64,000 nucleotides of DNA from Limnothrix sp. FACHB-406. GTDB taxonomy: Bacteria; Cyanobacteriota; Cyanobacteriia; CACIAM-69d. Of this stretch, positions 8,628-17,482 are shown piece after piece. Below the pieces are notes generated by a model. It did not search any database. It had not been told where the DNA came from and saw only the letters and a program-made list of their open reading frames with translations. A program made the position numbers and the translations under genes. Position 1 is the stretch's first letter, and the number at the start of each line of letters is the position of its first letter. Location of the stretch: assembly GCF_014698235.1 (NCBI RefSeq), contig NZ_JACJSP010000007.1:62001-126000 (forward strand). Reading direction: 5' to 3'.

Positions 8628-9203
8628 ATGAAAATTCAGAACTTACGGAAATTGACATTTTTTCCGATCGATTCCCATGCGTCAACAAGGACAACCTTAC
8701 TTGCTAAGACGCAACTGGGGTTCAAAACAGCCAAACGAGCGATCGGGCGATCGATCCTGATATCGATCCTGATGCCATTGCTGATTGCTGGGCTGTGGCT
8801 GACGGGAATTGGGTGCGCACCGGCTTGGGCCGCTCCGGCCGTGGCCTTAAGTCAGCAACCCCCCGTGGAAGTGGCCGTGGAACTGGGAACCACTTCTGGA
8901 GAATTGCGCTTTGTGCCCAATCAATTGACCTTCGAGGCCGGCAAGCGCTACAAACTGCGCCTGAGCAACAACAGCCCCACCAAACACTATTTCACGGCCA
9001 AAGATTTTGCCGATGCCATTTGGTCGCAGAAGGTCGATGCGGGCAACGTGGAGGTGAAGGGCGCGATCCATGAGTTGGAGTTGCGCCCTAACACGGTGGC
9101 CGATTGGGTGTTTGTGCCGGTGCGATCGGGCAAATATACCCTCCGTTGCACCGTGCCTGGCCACCAGGCGGCGGGCATGACCGGCGAAATTTTGATTCAG
9201 TAG
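8628..9203 (+). CDS. Secreted cupredoxin-domain protein
   Basis: 191-residue copper-protein candidate exported to the periplasm or thylakoid lumen. A long basic n-region precedes a hydrophobic helix and the cleavage site AWA|AP at about residue 68. The mature part has a single plastocyanin/azurin-like beta sandwich with a complete type-1 copper set: His120 (SPTKHYF), Cys174, His179 and Met184 in CTVPGHQAAGM. The Cys-x4-His-x4-Met spacing differs from plastocyanin (Cys-x2-His) and is closer to azurin, so I do not call it petE. Start at ATG 8628; a TTG 36 bp upstream is also open. It could be an electron carrier or a copper-handling protein. Confidence 0.85.
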   Translation: MKIQNLRKLTFFPIDSHASTRTTLLAKTQLGFKTAKRAIGRSILISILMPLLIAGLWLTGIGCAPAWAAPAVALSQQPPVEVAVELGTTSGELRFVPNQLTFEAGKRYKLRLSNNSPTKHYFTAKDFADAIWSQKVDAGNVEVKGAIHELELRPNTVADWVFVPVRSGKYTLRCTVPGHQAAGMTGEILIQ

Positions 9204-9380
9204 GGAGCCTTGACCTCCCCGGGGCTTTGACGGGCGATCGCCGCTTGCGGTTGGGCAAGCACCCGGCTGTTACCCAGCCCCGGCCAGAGTCCCCCAGGCT
9301 TGTAAAGTTTTTTGATAAGCTCTAGAGGGACATTGCCTTCCCCACTGTCGCTTCGATCGCTAACACCACCTGCTAACACC

Positions 9381-10223
9381 ATGAACGTTTTTGCCGACCT
9401 GCTGCCCAAGTCCAAGCCTGCCGACTCGCAAACGGGCCCGCGCATTCAAAAAAATCGCCGGGGTATTGAAATCAAATCGAAGCGCGAGATCGAGATCATG
9501 CGGCAGGCTTCGGCGATCGTGGCAACGGTGCTGAAGGAAATTCTGGAGTTGGCAGAACCGGGCATGACCACGGCTGACCTCGATCGCCACGCAGAAAAGC
9601 GAATTCGTGAAATGGGAGCTGTGCCCAGCTTCAAGGGCTATCACGGGTTCCCAGCTTCCATTTGCGCCTCCATTAATAATGAAGTGGTGCATGGAATTCC
9701 CAACTCGAAAAAGACGATCCAAAGTGGTGACCTTGTGAAGGTAGACACGGGAGCCTATTTCAACGGGTTCCATGGCGATTCCTGTGTGACGGTGCGGGTG
9801 GGGCAGGTCTCTCCGGAGGCCGATCGCCTGGCACGAGTTGCTGAAGAAGCCTTGTTTGCCGGAATTCATCAGGTGAAACCCGGTGGAACGCTGCTGGACA
9901 TTGCCGGGGCGATCGAGGACGTGGTGAAGGCCAATGGCTACTCGGTGGTGGAAGATTTCACCGGTCACGGCGTGGGGCGCAACCTGCACGAAGAACCGGC
10001 GGTGTTTAATTTCCGAACCCGTGAGCTGCCGAATGTGCGGCTGCGGGCGGGGATGACCCTGGCGATCGAGCCGATTTTGAATGCGGGTTCCAAGAAAACC
10101 AAAATTTTGAGTGACAAGTGGACGGCCGTAACGGTCGATCGCTCCTGGTCAGCCCAGTGGGAGCATACGGTGCTGGTGACGGAGGATGGCTTTGAGATTT
10201 TGACCGATCGCACCAAGGTTTAG
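9381..10223 (+). CDS. map: Methionine aminopeptidase type I
   Basis: Removes the initiator methionine from nascent proteins in the cytoplasm. 280 residues from ATG 9381. All five metal ligands are present: Asp122 (VDTGAYFNG), Asp133 (HGDSCVTV), His196 ([12 protein letters not shown]), Glu230 (LAIEP) and Glu261 (WEHTVLVTE); His104 (VVHGIP) is the conserved catalytic histidine. About 30 residues precede the catalytic core, a short extension without the zinc fingers of type Ia enzymes. A hairpin terminator lies 160 bp downstream. Cyanobacteria usually have several map paralogs, so a second copy elsewhere is likely. Confidence 0.95.
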   Translation: MNVFADLLPKSKPADSQTGPRIQKNRRGIEIKSKREIEIMRQASAIVATVLKEILELAEPGMTTADLDRHAEKRIREMGAVPSFKGYHGFPASICASINNEVVHGIPNSKKTIQSGDLVKVDTGAYFNGFHGDSCVTVRVGQVSPEADRLARVAEEALFAGIHQVKPGGTLLDIAGAIEDVVKANGYSVVEDFTGHGVGRNLHEEPAVFNFRTRELPNVRLRAGMTLAIEPILNAGSKKTKILSDKWTAVTVDRSWSAQWEHTVLVTEDGFEILTDRTKV

Positions 10224-10384
10224 CTGCCACCAAGGTTTCAATCGTGGCCGGCTTGGAGCCGGCCGCTGAATCGAGGGCCGGCCTTGACGTTGCAATTTTG
10301 AAGTTTCGGGCTTGAATGCTGGGATTCAGTCTCGGCGACTGCTCAAAAACCGAGCAAAGGTTGGGAAACCCAAGCCCTTAGCCA

Positions 10385-10435
10385 GGCCGATCGATTGCTA
10401 TTCATGGGCAATTGATCGGCCTCTTTATGTTTTCT
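10385..10435 (+). terminator. Rho-independent terminator
   Basis: GGCCGATCGATTGC (10385-10398) pairs with GCAATTGATCGGCC (10408-10421), with one G-T pair, across a 9-nt loop, and is followed by the T-rich tract TCTTTATGTTTTCT. It lies between map and the convergent amidase gene and reads best on the + strand. Confidence 0.75.
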
Positions 10436-10484
10436 AGTGCATGAGCGGGCGATCGTGATTACTCAGGCCTTGAGGCCCATTCCG

Positions 10485-11417
10485 CTAGCCAATCAGGGCA
10501 GCCCAAGCCTGCGGCCCCACAATGCCATCCACCGTCAGGCGGTTTTGGGTTTGGAAACGGCGCACCGCATCCAGAGTTCCGGGGCCATAGATGCCATCGA
10601 TCGCCACGCCCACCCGAAATTGCAAGTAGCGCACAGCGGGGCCGGAGGTTTGGTTGGGCCGCAAAATCGGCTTGGCCAAAATTTGCCGAATGTTCACCCA
10701 GGTGCGATCGCCCGCCACCCCATCCGTCACCAAACCCAAAATCGCCTGCAATCGTTGGGTGGCCGATGTGGTGGACGGGCCAATGAACCCATCTTCGGCT
10801 AGGCGCTGGTTGTTGCGATCCAAAATTCGGAGCCGGTTCAAGGTGCGCTGCAATTCCAAAACCTGGGCACTGGACTGCACCGGGGTTGGGGTTGGCTCCG
10901 GCTTGGGTAATTGTCCCGTTAACCCCTTCACGATCGCGTTAGCCATCTTTTCGGGATCAAACAAATCCATGTCCCGACGGGAATCGCAAAAACAGCATTC
11001 CACCAAGATGGCCGGCGCAGACGTGTTGCGAATCACGTATAAATGTGCGCCATTTTTGACCCCACGGCTGTTGAACCCCAGGGCCACAATTTCGCGCAGC
11101 ACGGGAGCCGCCAACCGTTCACCTGTGGCACTGGCCGCAAAAACTTCCGTACCACTCACCACCGTGTTGAAGGAGTTGAAGTGAATCGACACAAACGCAT
11201 CAACCCGGTTGAGATTTGCCACATTACAGCGCTGCCAAAGGGAGTTGGTGACGCTGGAGGCGCTACGGGGGGTGCAATTCACCACCGTATGCCCCAAGGC
11301 CCGCAACTTGTTGATTACCCTTGTGCCAACGGCCATGGTCAGCTCGTCTTCAAACCGGATGCCGCGTGCCCCCGTGTCGGGAGGGGCGTTGTGGCCAATG
11401 TCGATTCCGTACTTCAT
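10485..11417 (-). CDS. N-acetylmuramoyl-L-alanine amidase with two peptidoglycan-binding domains
   Basis: Zinc amidase (Amidase_3 type) that cleaves the bond between muramic acid and the stem peptide. 310 residues from ATG 11417 (MKYGIDIGHN). Catalytic-domain landmarks are DIGHN, RFEDELT, VSIHFNS and ILVECCF, giving the His/Glu/His zinc set and catalytic Glu. Two PG_binding_1 repeats follow the linker: one around VLELQRTLNRL to LGLVTDGVAG and one from VRYLQFRVGVAIDG to the C-terminus. No signal peptide is evident with this start; the frame extends to 11624, but the extra 69 residues are not signal-like either. Export may use another route, or the start may be misread. Confidence 0.9.
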   Translation of the reverse strand: MKYGIDIGHNAPPDTGARGIRFEDELTMAVGTRVINKLRALGHTVVNCTPRSASSVTNSLWQRCNVANLNRVDAFVSIHFNSFNTVVSGTEVFAASATGERLAAPVLREIVALGFNSRGVKNGAHLYVIRNTSAPAILVECCFCDSRRDMDLFDPEKMANAIVKGLTGQLPKPEPTPTPVQSSAQVLELQRTLNRLRILDRNNQRLAEDGFIGPSTTSATQRLQAILGLVTDGVAGDRTWVNIRQILAKPILRPNQTSGPAVRYLQFRVGVAIDGIYGPGTLDAVRRFQTQNRLTVDGIVGPQAWAALIG

Positions 11418-11729
11418 GGTTGGGTCAATGCCTCGCTGAGTCCCGGGGAAGCTGATTGGGAAATGGTCGCAACGGCTCGATCGACTCGATCCGAGTCCAG
11501 ATCCAAACCCAGAATCCATCCAGTCCCGATTGATCCTGACCGATCCCGATCCATTCCGATCGATCCAAGGCCGAGCGCCGCAAGTCCCGCCCCCATTTAA
11601 GCGCAGGGCCGGAAGATTGCCCAAGCGCCTGAGACCACTGGTGCAAGTTGATGAACCGTTGATGAGTGGTAAGGGCTGAGGGATTGGCTCGATCGCGCAT
11701 TGGAGCCGCCGCCCGATCGCCCCCTATGC

Positions 11730-12668
11730 TTAATCGCCCGTCAATGTCTTCAGGCTTTCGAGGGTGGACAAAATATTGCGCGGATCCATGAACATCACCT
11801 TGCTGCTGTTGCTGCTGCCGATCGCTTGGCCCGTCGCCAAATAGCTTTGGGCGATCAGAAATTGCAGGGCCTCCGCTGCCTTGGGATCTTGCTGAAGTGA
11901 CTGGGCCACAATTTTCAGGGCCTGCGCCGTGGCCTGGGCTTGCAGCACCTGCCGCTCTTGGTCAGCCCGGGCCTTCAGCACGATCGCCTGACGTTCCCCC
12001 TCCGCCGCCAAAATCGCCGCCTTTTGCCGAGCTTCCGCCTCCAGCACTTGGGCCTCCGCTTGGCCGCGGGCGGAGTTCACCGCCGATTCTCGCTCCCCTT
12101 CCGAGGTGAGAATGGCCGCCCGTTTGCGCCGCTCGGCGGACATTTGCAACTCCATCGATTCCTGCACGGCCTTGGAGGGAATGATGTCGCGTAGTTCCAC
12201 CCGGGTTACCTTCACACCCCAAGGATCCGTGGCGATGTCCAGATCCTGAAGCAGAACTTCGTTAACCCGTTCCCGGGCGGTGAAGGTTTCATCCAGTTCC
12301 AACTTGCCCATTTCCGATCGAATTTGGGTCAACACCAAATTCGTCATGGCCATTTGCAGATTTTCAACCTTATAAAAGGATTTCTCGAGATCCACCACTC
12401 GCCAATAGACCACGGCATCGGCCGTAATGCTCACGTTGTCCCTGGTGATGCATTGCTGGGGCGGAATATCAATCACCCGTTCCCGCAAGGTTTGCCGATA
12501 GGCCACACGCTCCAGCACGGGAATCACGTAGTTAATGCCCGGTTCCAGGCGTTTTCCCTTGTATTTTCCCAACTGCTCCACCAAGGCTTCATCACCCTGG
12601 TTGATGATTTTGATGCCCGAGAGGGCTGTGCCGCCCAGGGCGAGGGCAAGGATCAGGAAAGTGCTCAT
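11730..12668 (-). CDS. SPFH/stomatin-like membrane protein
   Basis: 312-residue band-7 protein. A single N-terminal membrane helix ([16 protein letters not shown]) is followed by the SPFH domain ([41 protein letters not shown]) and a long Ala/Glu/Gln coiled coil (about residues 185-260) typical of stomatin/paraslipin. Such proteins oligomerise at the membrane and organise microdomains or partner proteases. The start ATG 12668 shares one base with the stop of the upstream NfeD-like gene, the usual SPFH-NfeD translational coupling. The Gly/Ser-rich segment [12 protein letters not shown] near the end is ordinary for the family. Confidence 0.92.
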   Translation of the reverse strand: MSTFLILALALGGTALSGIKIINQGDEALVEQLGKYKGKRLEPGINYVIPVLERVAYRQTLRERVIDIPPQQCITRDNVSITADAVVYWRVVDLEKSFYKVENLQMAMTNLVLTQIRSEMGKLELDETFTARERVNEVLLQDLDIATDPWGVKVTRVELRDIIPSKAVQESMELQMSAERRKRAAILTSEGERESAVNSARGQAEAQVLEAEARQKAAILAAEGERQAIVLKARADQERQVLQAQATAQALKIVAQSLQQDPKAAEALQFLIAQSYLATGQAIGSSNSSKVMFMDPRNILSTLESLKTLTGD

Positions 12669-13111
12669 TATGCCTCTGGTTCTAGGTTGTCTGGCCAATG
12701 CTCGATCGGTAGCACCCACAGGGTTGTCCCCTGGCGGCCAACGATATACACAGGGGTTTGCGGGGCGATCGCCTGGCTGGTGTCTTGGCAACGGGCGGCC
12801 CAGGATTGTCCTTCATAGAGGACGCGGCCGGGTTGGCCGGGGGCGATCGCGGTGAGGGTTTGCCCCTCGATCGCGTCCCAATGTTGCTTCGGGGCGGGGC
12901 GATCGAGCCATTGCCGGGCCGCCCGAATCATCACCACCGACAACCCCAACCACAGCCCCACTTGCAGGGGCGCACTGGGCAACACTACCGACACCAGAGC
13001 CACCACCAGCGCACTGACTCCCATCACCGCCGCCACAAAGGCCGTGGGCACAAACAGTTCTGCTAAACACAACCCTGCACCGAGCAGGATCCAAAGGGTG
13101 GTTAAGGACAT
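12668..13111 (-). CDS. NfeD-like membrane protein
   Basis: 147-residue protein with membrane helices in the first 70 residues and a C-terminal NfeD-type OB-fold ([26 protein letters not shown], ending [16 protein letters not shown]). It is the short NfeD1b form without a serine protease domain and normally acts with the adjacent SPFH protein. Start taken at ATG 13111, directly before the hydrophobic region; an in-frame ATG at 13207 would add 32 polar residues. The stop overlaps the SPFH start by one base. Confidence 0.88.
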   Translation of the reverse strand: MSLTTLWILLGAGLCLAELFVPTAFVAAVMGVSALVVALVSVVLPSAPLQVGLWLGLSVVMIRAARQWLDRPAPKQHWDAIEGQTLTAIAPGQPGRVLYEGQSWAARCQDTSQAIAPQTPVYIVGRQGTTLWVLPIEHWPDNLEPEA

Positions 13112-13301
13112 AGGAACCGGCTGTTCAGAAGGGAGGGGTGGCAAGAGCCGACCGGTCTGAGGCCATTCTAGCTTTCGGGTTTTGGGCTGTCCTGTTAATG
13201 AAGTCATCCAGGTGATTCATCAATTGGGATCCGTGGATCGGCGGGATCCGGAAGATTCCAGGGATACAATCGAGCGGTATCCGCTACTGTGCTTGCCAGC
13301 A

Positions 13302-15296
13302 ATGAACGGACTTGAGCCGCCCATCTACTGCGTAAATCCAAGTTGTGCCCAACCTCGCAATGCGATCGGGCGGGAGCGCTGTAGCGAGTGCCAAACACCG
13401 CTGCTCTATCGCTACCTGTGGGCCGTGGGAGAAGTGGCGGCAGCGATTCCGGTGGGCAACATGGTGGCCGGGCGCTATTACGTGCAAGCACCGTCCGTGT
13501 GGCTGGAGACGGAACCGGCCCGATCGCCCGATGTGCCGCCCCAACTGCCCGATCGATCCCTGCCCTATCTGCGGCTCCATCGCTGGGCCCGCCACTTGCC
13601 TCAGTTTTATGGTCTTTGCTTAATGGGTGATCAGTCACCCGATACGATCCTGCTGGAAAACGCTCCCCTGAACGACCAGGGGCAACCTTACCCGAGCATT
13701 AATGAGGCTTGGGGTGGGGCCCGGAATCTGCGGCGGCTCCACTGGTTGCGGCAACTGTTAGACCTATGGCCCGCCCTGGCAGCGGAAGGGGTGACAGCCA
13801 GCCTGCTTTCGTTGCAAAACGTGCGGATTCAGGGGGGGCGTTTGTGGCTACGGGAGTTGATGGCCGATGAGGCCGATCGGGAAGGGAATTTTCGGCGGCT
13901 GGGGGATTTGTGGTTTGCTTGGCTTACCGGTTGGTTGCCGCAGGTCTCGACGGAAAATGATGCCCTGCTGGGGGTTCGGCTTCAGGACTGGTGTACCCAA
14001 ATTCGCCAAGGCGCGTTGAATCCGGCCGGAGCGGCCACCCTGCTCGATCGCCTGATCCAAGAAACCCAAGCCCAATACGATTTGACGGTGATCGCAGCGG
14101 GCCTCACGGATCCGGGTCGCCAGCGATCGAACAACGAGGACACCTGCTATCCCGACACCTTTTCGCCCTTGCCGCCCGTGGGGGCGATCGATCCCGGCGT
14201 GGCGATTGTTTGCGATGGGTTGGGTGGGCGCGAACGGGGCGAAGTGGCCAGCCAAATGGCCATGCAGTCGTTGCAATTGCAGGCCCAAGCTTTGATTTCC
14301 GAGGCGATTACAAGTGGCGAATCGATCGAAGCCCCGATCGCCACGGAACAGATTCGGGCCATGCTGCGGGTGGCCAACAATCTGATTGCCACCCAAAACG
14401 ACAGCCAAGGCCGGGAAGCCCGCCAGCGGATGGCCACCACCGCCGCCCTGGCGATCGCCCTGCCCCAACCCCTGCGGCCCCCCTTCGTGGAGCAAACCAC
14501 CATTGCCCGCGATCTCTACATTGCTCACGTGGGCGACTGCCGAGCCTATTGGATTTCCATGGGCGGCTGCATTCCCTTGACGGTGGATGACGACCTGGCG
14601 GGCCGCGAAGCAGAAACCGGTTTCCGTTCCTATCGCGAAGCCCTAAACCAACCCAATGGCAGCGCGATCGCCCAGGCCTTGGGAGCGAAGGAAGCGGACA
14701 ATCTGCAACCCCATGTTCAGCGCTGGATTGTGGATGAGGATGGGCTGCTGTTGCTTTGTTCCGATGGGTTCAGCGATCAGGGTTGGGTGGAACAAAGCTG
14801 GCGGGAATATGGATTGGGAATTGTGACCGGCACGCGATCGCTCAACGAAACCCTCAAGGCCTGGGTGGCCGCCGCCGTCGCCACCAATGGCAGCGACAAC
14901 ACCACCGCTGTGGCCCTGCTTTGTCGTCTCAGTCCCCTGAACGTGGGCATTCCCGATCCCTGGACGGCGGCCCCCGAAGCCGTGGCCTTGGCTCCGGCCA
15001 CCTGGGAATCGGAAATGTCCGAAGCGTCCCAAGCCCTGTTGCAAACCACCAGCCGTCCGCCCCGTTCCCAGCGTCGCCGCCGATCGCACCCGGGCCTGAG
15101 CAAACCCCAGTGGATAGGGCTGGGCGCGATCGCCTTGGTCATTTTGGGGGCGATCGCCCTGGCCCTCACCCTGCGTCCCTCCGGGGGCGATCGACCCGAT
15201 CCCGACCGTACGCCCTCCGCACCCACCCGCTCCACACAGCCGGGCACGCCTGCGCCCAACACCACCACCGAAGAACTCCCCGTTCCCGGCCCTTAG
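13302..15296 (+). CDS. PP2C-type Ser/Thr phosphatase with zinc-ribbon-like N-terminus and membrane anchor
   Basis: 664-residue PPM/PP2C phosphatase. The N-terminus has two cysteine pairs (CVNPSC and CSEC), suggesting a zinc ribbon, then a region resembling a degenerate kinase-like or adaptor domain. The catalytic domain starts near residue 265 with RSNNEDTCYPD, then IVCDGLGGRERGE, YIAHVGDCRAYW, LLLCSDGFSDQ and GSDNTTAVALL, so the metal-binding aspartates are intact. A hydrophobic helix (IGLGAIALVILGAIALAL) near residue 610 and a Pro/Thr tail follow, so the enzyme is probably membrane-attached with the catalytic domain in the cytoplasm. This zinc-ribbon plus PP2C layout is common in cyanobacteria. 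Start ATG 13302 puts the Cys motif at the N-terminus. Confidence 0.9.
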   Translation: MNGLEPPIYCVNPSCAQPRNAIGRERCSECQTPLLYRYLWAVGEVAAAIPVGNMVAGRYYVQAPSVWLETEPARSPDVPPQLPDRSLPYLRLHRWARHLPQFYGLCLMGDQSPDTILLENAPLNDQGQPYPSINEAWGGARNLRRLHWLRQLLDLWPALAAEGVTASLLSLQNVRIQGGRLWLRELMADEADREGNFRRLGDLWFAWLTGWLPQVSTENDALLGVRLQDWCTQIRQGALNPAGAATLLDRLIQETQAQYDLTVIAAGLTDPGRQRSNNEDTCYPDTFSPLPPVGAIDPGVAIVCDGLGGRERGEVASQMAMQSLQLQAQALISEAITSGESIEAPIATEQIRAMLRVANNLIATQNDSQGREARQRMATTAALAIALPQPLRPPFVEQTTIARDLYIAHVGDCRAYWISMGGCIPLTVDDDLAGREAETGFRSYREALNQPNGSAIAQALGAKEADNLQPHVQRWIVDEDGLLLLCSDGFSDQGWVEQSWREYGLGIVTGTRSLNETLKAWVAAAVATNGSDNTTAVALLCRLSPLNVGIPDPWTAAPEAVALAPATWESEMSEASQALLQTTSRPPRSQRRRRSHPGLSKPQWIGLGAIALVILGAIALALTLRPSGGDRPDPDRTPSAPTRSTQPGTPAPNTTTEELPVPGP

Positions 15297-15304
15297 CCCG
15301 TGAA

Positions 15305-15349
15305 TTTTTTGATGGCTAGTTTTTTGATGGCCATTTTTTTTGATGGCCA
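15305..15349 (+). repeat. Three copies of TTTTTTGATGGCYA after the PP2C gene
   Basis: Units begin at 15305, 15320 and 15334, with a slightly variable T-run. They start nine bases after the phosphatase stop. The T-runs could help 3'-end formation, but no strong stem is seen. Confidence 0.6.
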
Positions 15350-15514
15350 GTTATTGATCTCTTAATCACCCGTTTCCGCTGCGGTTTGTGTGGGAAAATC
15401 CAGAATCACGACCAAAATCGCGACTGGAACCGAACGCCACGTAGGTAATCCTGCGTTCTGGGCATTCCAGATCGTGCTCAACCACCCAAGTTTATTAGCG
15501 AGCTGTCAGAGGTT

Positions 15515-15742
15515 ATGAAAGTCGGCGATCGCGTGCGTGTCAGCACCACCGTAGAGGTCTACCACTACCCGGAGCATCGGGGCAAACCCTACAACTTGGA
15601 AGGCAAGGAAGGGGAAATCATTGCGATCGTCACCGAGCACCAGGGCCGCCCCGTCAGCGCCAACTTTCCTTTTCTGGTGCAATTTGAAGGGAAGTTTCGC
15701 GGCCATTTTCGGGATGGTGAATTAACGATCGTGGAATCGTAA
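15515..15742 (+). CDS. ftrV: Ferredoxin-thioredoxin reductase, variable chain
   Basis: 75-residue SH3-like barrel subunit of ferredoxin-thioredoxin reductase, which passes photosynthetic electrons to thioredoxin; the catalytic Fe-S subunit is encoded elsewhere. Recognisable segments are MKVGDRVRV, VYHYPEHRGKPYNLEGKEGE and the end PFLVQFEGKFRGHFRDGEL. The length is right for the family. It has its own ATG after a GC-poor leader, stands alone, and is followed by a palindrome-rich intergenic stretch. Confidence 0.95.
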   Translation: MKVGDRVRVSTTVEVYHYPEHRGKPYNLEGKEGEIIAIVTEHQGRPVSANFPFLVQFEGKFRGHFRDGELTIVES

Positions 15743-15849
15743 TTGCGCAACCAGCAACCTGAGCCGATCGTCACCTCGAAATTGCCGATCATTTCGCGAT
15801 CAGGGGCAAGGAGCTTAGGGGATATCGCCTTTTCCATATTTCCATCGCC

Positions 15850-15989
15850 GTAGGGGTTGGGTCTCCCAACCCTAACCCGGGCGATCGCTACAACCCCATC
15901 CACCCCTGGGAACACCCAAGGATCGCGGGGGCTGGGCGGGGGCTGGGCGGGGACTGGGCGGGGACTGGGCGGGGAGACCCCGCCCCTAC
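15850..15989. mobile_element. MITE-like element with imperfect terminal inverted repeats and 11-bp tandem core
   Basis: The left end GTAGGGGTTGGGTCTCCC and the complement of the right end, GTAGGGGCGGGGTCTCCC, match at 16 of 18 positions, giving a 140-bp unit. Each end is itself a palindrome. Inside, 15928-15975 holds four tandem 11-bp units of the GGGACTGGGCG type. No coding capacity. It resembles short palindromic intergenic repeats common in cyanobacteria; mobility is inferred. Confidence 0.55.
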
Positions 15990-16200
15990 GACTGATCGGT
16001 TGGGAGGATGAGATCGTCAGGGTTTTGGGCGATTTGACGACAGGCCCTAAGCCCCTTGTCTCTGGTAGCTTGGACAAATGGTTTGGATCCAATAGTTGGG
16101 ATCAGTAATTAGATTTGATTTTTTTGGGAAAGGTCGCCACACTGAAGGCAATATTTCTTGATTTCTTGCCCCCAGCTTCAATTGGGCGATCGAGCAACCC

Positions 16201-16497
16201 ATGAAACCTTCCCTTTTTGCCCACCAGCCGATTACCAACCCCCTGGAAGCCAAGTCCTGTCAAGAGCTGACCGATTTAGAACTGGCGCAGGTGCTCGCAT
16301 CGCGTTTGGCGCTGGGCAACGGGGATTGGCATCGACAAAAGGGCAATCGATCGATCCGGGCCCGGGAACAGGCGGCGGCGGCCTTGGTGGCCCTGTTGCG
16401 CGACCAACCCCAAATGGCCCTAGAGCATTTGCAGCAGGCGGCGGGATGGCTCGATCGCACCGTGAGCGCCCCGCCCTGCCCGGATCATGGCCGCTAA
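16201..16497 (+). CDS. Small conserved cyanobacterial protein (possibly DUF6439)
   Basis: 98-residue soluble protein, mostly helical, with LELAQVLASRLALGNGDWHR and the C-terminal signature LQQAAGWLDRTVSAPPCPDHG. I recall a cyanobacteria-restricted family with this ending (DUF6439), but the match is from memory and needs checking. The stop codon overlaps the stop of the convergent anti-sigma-type gene in a shared CTAA (16494-16497). No catalytic motif visible. Confidence 0.75.
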   Translation: MKPSLFAHQPITNPLEAKSCQELTDLELAQVLASRLALGNGDWHRQKGNRSIRAREQAAAALVALLRDQPQMALEHLQQAAGWLDRTVSAPPCPDHGR

Positions 16498-17063
16498 CGC
16501 ACTAGCGCCACATAGCGTTCTCGCAAACTGGCCCGCAAACCTTGGGCCGCTTGGGCCAAGCGCTGCCGTTTCGAGACCCGGATCGGATCCGTTTCCTTGT
16601 ACAGATGCAACACGCGGCCGCCTTCTTGCCACTCCACCCGATCGAACACTTGATGCAGGATGAACAAACCGCGGCCGCATTCCCCCTCGTTACCCGGCAG
16701 CAGGTCTTCCACCGCATCCAAATCCATGGTCACATCATCCAGATCCGCATCCATGGCCACAGGTGGCAACGGCGGCGCATGGCAACAACAAGGGGGCTTA
16801 AATCCTCCCCCCCGATCGGCAATCATCCACCAGTAGCGGTGGCTGCGAGCAGAAAAGTGAACACACACTCGTTTTCCCGGATCAAGGCCATTACCATGCT
16901 TCACCGCATTGACCAAAGCCTCCTGTAACCCAAGGCGCACTTCAAAGCGCCAAGGCTCCGGGACATCTTCCACTAACAAATCCAGAACAGGGCACAAATG
17001 CAGCGTTGAAGGGAAACTCAGCTTGCGCCACTGATGTTTTTCTTGGCGAACTGTGGGGGCCAT
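16494..17063 (-). CDS. RsbW-like ATP-binding anti-sigma regulatory factor
   Basis: 189-residue GHKL ATPase of the serine kinase/anti-sigma type. The N-box EALVNAVKHGN, the G1 box DRGGGF and the G2 box GRGLFIL are all readable. Members bind and inactivate a sigma factor or phosphorylate an anti-anti-sigma partner in partner-switching stress circuits. An insertion between the G1 and G2 boxes (PPCCCHAPPLPP, then an Asp-rich stretch) is longer than in compact RsbW. Start ATG 17063; an ATG 66 bp upstream is also in frame. No partner gene is adjacent, so the target is unknown. Its 3' end overlaps the convergent small gene. Confidence 0.85.
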   Translation of the reverse strand: MAPTVRQEKHQWRKLSFPSTLHLCPVLDLLVEDVPEPWRFEVRLGLQEALVNAVKHGNGLDPGKRVCVHFSARSHRYWWMIADRGGGFKPPCCCHAPPLPPVAMDADLDDVTMDLDAVEDLLPGNEGECGRGLFILHQVFDRVEWQEGGRVLHLYKETDPIRVSKRQRLAQAAQGLRASLRERYVALVR

Positions 17064-17349
17064 CACAACTGGAGACAGAGCATTTGGACGACCAGAAATA
17101 CCGAGCGGAACTGAGGCAGGGACAGCCAATTAGCCCAAGAAAGTTAAGGGATTGGGCAATGCTGACCGGAGGGCCAAAGCACCGAACGATCGCACCCTCG
17201 ATGGACGAATCGAGCGATGGAAGTTAGGAATTTTTACTGAACCGTTCAATTTCCATTGTATCCAAAGGGGTTGAAAAGTCTAGGCGACCCCATGTCCCGG
17301 AACGGGCGATCGCCCTCTGCCTAAGGATCTCAGGAAACTGAGCCATGCA

Positions 17350-17388
17350 AAAGCGGCGGCCCTCTTCATGAAGATTAACCGCCGCTTT
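17350..17388 (-). terminator. Hairpin downstream of the MoeZ-like gene
   Basis: AAAGCGGCGG (17350-17359) pairs with CCGCCGCTTT (17379-17388); an inner CTTCATGAAG can also pair. On the minus strand it lies about 95 bp after the MoeZ-like stop and is followed by TTTTGC, a weak T-run. The same GCGGCG core recurs in the hairpin at 19686-19716. Confidence 0.5.
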
Positions 17389-17390
17389 GC

Positions 17391-17440
17391 ACCAACCAGA
17401 TTTTCACCAACCAGATCTGCGCCAACCAGATTCGCGCAAA
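17391..17440 (+). repeat. 15-bp repeats ACCAACCAGATYYKC
   Basis: Three full units (17391, 17406, 17421) and a partial fourth. On the minus strand they would encode ANLVGADLVGENLVGA, a pentapeptide-repeat-like string, but the surrounding frame (17280-17522) is otherwise unconvincing. Probably a relic or chance amplification. Confidence 0.55.
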
Positions 17441-17482
17441 TCAGTGGGATTACAAGCTGGGATTTTGAGCTGGGATCAAGAA

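Noticed and set aside
8628-9203. Plastocyanin (petE)
   Set aside because: All four copper ligands exist, but Cys-to-His spacing and the long N-terminus do not fit plastocyanin; called a cupredoxin instead.
10246-10264. Hairpin GGCCGGC-N5-GCCGGCC after map as terminator
   Set aside because: Strong stem but no T-run; the hairpin at 10385 is the better terminator.
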